A DNA stretch of 7,504 nt. Source: Actinomycetota bacterium. Its GTDB lineage: Bacteria; Actinomycetota; Acidimicrobiia; Acidimicrobiales; Ilumatobacteraceae. The translations under genes and the position numbers were made by a program. Under the pieces are notes generated by a model, which worked only from the letters and a program-made list of their open reading frames with translations, had not been told where the DNA came from and searched no databases. Positions 6,214-7,504 of the stretch are shown here, piece after piece; within the stretch, counting starts at the first letter, position 1, and every line of letters begins with the position of its first letter. The stretch is taken from the NCBI GenBank assembly GCA_005787025.1, contig SYCH01000218.1, positions 1 through 7,504 on the forward strand, given 5' to 3'.

Positions 6214-6923
6214 GGCCGTGACCCCTCGGCCCCCACCGGCGGAGGCACCGGACGTTGCACGCCCACCAAGACGCCGACCACCGACAACAGAATCGGCACG
6301 CCGATGGGCAGGAACGACACCGTGGTGAGGAACACCACTCCCCCGATCGCGGCGGCCAGTCGCGCCCGCCTATCGCTGAGCAAGGGCCACACCATGGCCA
6401 CGAAACCGGCGGGGAACGCGGCGTCGAGACCGAACGTCCGCGGATCGATGGCACTGCCGGTGAGCGCACCGATGAGCGTGCCCACGTTCCAGAACGTGTA
6501 GAGCGCGAAGCCGGTCAACCAGAACGCGATCTGTTGTTCGCGACGATTCGGCTGCGCCACTGCCATCGCGGTGGTCTCGTCGATGGTCAACTGAGCGGCC
6601 AGCAAACGTCGCCCGAGAGAGCCGTCGAGACGTCGTGACATCGCCAGTCCGTACACACCGTTGCGCGCGGCCAACAACAACGCACCGCCCAACGCCGAAC
6701 CCAACGAACCGCCGGCACCGATGACGCTCATGGCCGAGAACTGCGACGCCCCCGTGAACACGAACAGCGACAACGCGCAGGTCTGCCACACGCTGGCGCC
6801 GGCCGCCACCGACCCCACACCGAACGAGAACCCGAACACGCCCACGGCACCGCTGAGGGTGAGACAGGCCACCACCATGGGGCGCAACTCCGGGTCGCGC
6901 CACCATGCCTGCCGTTCGATCAC
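6210..6923 (-). CDS. azlC: AzlC-family branched-chain amino-acid permease (large subunit)
   Basis: A 237-residue integral membrane protein. Family marks include GAVGVFGFSFGVGSVAAG (25-42), the signature LFVFTGASQFSAMSVIGAG (53-71), LLAARNGVYGLAMSRRL (83-99) around N88, the acidic pair in TIDETTAMA (113-121), and DPRTFGLDAAFPAGFVAMVWPLL (160-182). These match AzlC/YgaZ, which with AzlD exports branched-chain amino acids. The start is GTG 6923: TAGCCT lies seven bases upstream, and the protein then begins MIERQAWWRDPELRP as in relatives. The frame continues open to 7373, but that part is antisense to the glycosyltransferase gene and reads as Arg/His-rich nonsense. The tail (QRPVPPPVGAEGSRP) is proline-rich and ends in the overlap with azlD. 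No lrp-like regulator gene adjoins the pair. Confidence 0.94.
   Translation of the reverse strand: MIERQAWWRDPELRPMVVACLTLSGAVGVFGFSFGVGSVAAGASVWQTCALSLFVFTGASQFSAMSVIGAGGSLGSALGGALLLAARNGVYGLAMSRRLDGSLGRRLLAAQLTIDETTAMAVAQPNRREQQIAFWLTGFALYTFWNVGTLIGALTGSAIDPRTFGLDAAFPAGFVAMVWPLLSDRRARLAAAIGGVVFLTTVSFLPIGVPILLSVVGVLVGVQRPVPPPVGAEGSRP
6222..6227 (-). promoter_or_regulatory. Shine-Dalgarno GAGGGG of azlD inside azlC
   Basis: GAGGGG on the minus strand is followed by eight bases and then the azlD ATG at 6213. It lies within the last codons of azlC and supports coupled translation through the ATGA overlap. It is identical to the site before the metE-like gene. Confidence 0.6.
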
Positions 6924-6930
6924 GCCCCCA

Positions 6931-6936
6931 AGGCTA
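6931..6936 (-). promoter_or_regulatory. Putative -10 element for azlCD
   Basis: TAGCCT on the minus strand is followed by TGGGGGC and then GTG at 6923, the same hexamer and spacing as at mnmA. It lies in the 39-bp divergent gap shared with the glycosyltransferase gene, whose own -10 candidate is 14 bp away. Confidence 0.42.
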
Positions 6937-6950
6937 CGAGGTGCGTCCGC

Positions 6951-6956
6951 TACCGT
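6951..6956 (+). promoter_or_regulatory. Putative -10 element for the glycosyltransferase gene
   Basis: TACCGT is followed by six bases (TCGCTC) and then GTG at 6963. No Shine-Dalgarno is seen, so a leaderless message is likely. Any -35 contact would fall on or beside the azlC -10 element. Confidence 0.42.
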
Positions 6957-6962
6957 TCGCTC

Positions 6963-7504
6963 GTGCGCGTGCTGATGTCGACCCGCGAGTTCCCGCCGGC
7001 GTCCATCGGTGGTGTGGCGGCCCACGTGGACGGCCTCGCCGGTGCGTTGGCCCGCGCGGGGCACGAGGTGGTGGTGTTCAGCGTCGACCACGACGCCGAC
7101 CTGCCCGCCGACACCGTCACCGTCGACGGCGCGCGCGTGATACGAGCGCGCACCGATCTGCCGTGGTTGCCCGACGATGACGAAGTGTTGCGCATCGCCT
7201 CGGCCAACAACCAGATGGTGGCCCTGGCCGCCATCATCGAGCACTGGCGTCCCGACGTGGTGCACGCCCACGACTGGCACACCGCGTGGGCCGGCGACAC
7301 GTTGGCGACGTTGTTCGCCGCGCCGTTGGTGGCCACGTTCCACTCCACCGAACGCGGTCGTCACGGTGGGCACGTTCCCGAGGGCGCCAGCTCGGCCATC
7401 AATGCCGTCGAGGCGTGGTTGGCCTATCGGTCCACGGCGCAGATCTGCTGTTCGCGTTTCATGATGCGCGAGTTGCTGGAAGGTCTGGACCCGACCAACG
7501 TCGA
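6963..7504 (+). CDS. GT4/GT5-type glycosyltransferase, N-terminal half, cut by window edge
   Basis: The first 180 codons of a GT-B glycosyltransferase are present. The start MRVLMSTREFPPASIGGVAAHV contains the glycine loop (16-17) used by glycogen-synthase-like enzymes to hold the nucleotide sugar. RPDVVHAHDWHTAWAG (96-111) is the typical strand and active-site His region, and TFHSTERGRHGG (125-136) followed by AINAVEAWLAYRS (145-157) and the ICCSRFMM strand (161-168) is characteristic of GT4 relatives of bacterial glycogen synthases and of the mycobacterial glucosyltransferase Rv3032 (similarity judged from memory). A glucan-building role with UDP- or ADP-glucose is therefore likely but not certain; the C-terminal nucleotide-binding domain with the conserved Glu lies beyond the window. 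The GTG start is supported by TACCGT six bases upstream. The gene diverges from azlC across 39 bp. Confidence 0.9.
   Translation, partial: MRVLMSTREFPPASIGGVAAHVDGLAGALARAGHEVVVFSVDHDADLPADTVTVDGARVIRARTDLPWLPDDDEVLRIASANNQMVALAAIIEHWRPDVVHAHDWHTAWAGDTLATLFAAPLVATFHSTERGRHGGHVPEGASSAINAVEAWLAYRSTAQICCSRFMMRELLEGLDPTNV

Noticed and set aside
6924..7373. 150-residue N-terminal extension of azlC
   Set aside because: It would run antisense through the glycosyltransferase gene and read as Arg/His/Gly-rich sequence unlike AzlC; the TAGCCT box and family N-terminus place the start at 6923.

Overview
This is a high-GC, densely coded bacterial chromosome segment with about nine protein genes, two of them cut by the window edges. 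The composition, frequent GTG starts, very short gaps and gene order (metE-like / mnmA / iscS) point to Actinomycetota. A marine or freshwater Acidimicrobiia-type organism is my best guess, but that is inference from gene style and not a database match. No rRNA, tRNA, CRISPR array, insertion sequence, phage gene or long repeat was seen. There is no gene-free stretch longer than 300 bases; the longest gap is about 123 bp (376-498).

Layout. (1) 1-375, minus: the N-terminal part of a methionine-synthase-II-like (MetE/UROD fold) protein. (2) 499-1404, plus: a multi-pass membrane protein of unknown function, whose 3' end overlaps the next gene tail to tail by 100 bp. (3) 1305-2414 and 2451-3599, minus: mnmA and an IscS/NifS-type cysteine desulfurase, a likely two-gene tRNA 2-thiouridine module (desulfurase first, thiolase second). 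(4) 3680-5895, plus: a SAM methyltransferase, a galactose-1-phosphate uridylyltransferase-like enzyme and an SRPBCC-fold protein in one closely spaced run. (5) 5914-6923, minus: azlC-azlD, a two-component branched-chain amino-acid exporter with a 4-nt ATGA overlap. (6) 6963 to the window end, plus: the N-terminal half of a GT4/GT5-type glycosyltransferase, divergent from azlC across only 39 bp.

How the genes fit together. Desulfurase and MnmA are expected to act in sequence: cysteine sulfur passes as persulfide to MnmA and then to U34 of tRNA. The methyltransferase, GalT-like enzyme and glycosyltransferase suggest a sugar or glucan pathway near the thiolation genes. That is broadly reminiscent of the mycobacterial neighbourhood where trmU/iscS lie near the methylglucose-lipopolysaccharide genes, but the methyltransferase here does not look like the mycobacterial one, so this remains a hypothesis.

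The clearest regulatory pattern is a -10-like hexamer (mostly TANNNT) placed 6-9 nt before the start codon of seven of the nine genes, with no good Shine-Dalgarno, implying leaderless transcripts. The metE-like gene and azlD instead have a clear GAGGGG ribosome site. The window looks like ordinary core chromosome; I did not find an evident new defence, mobile or secretion system.
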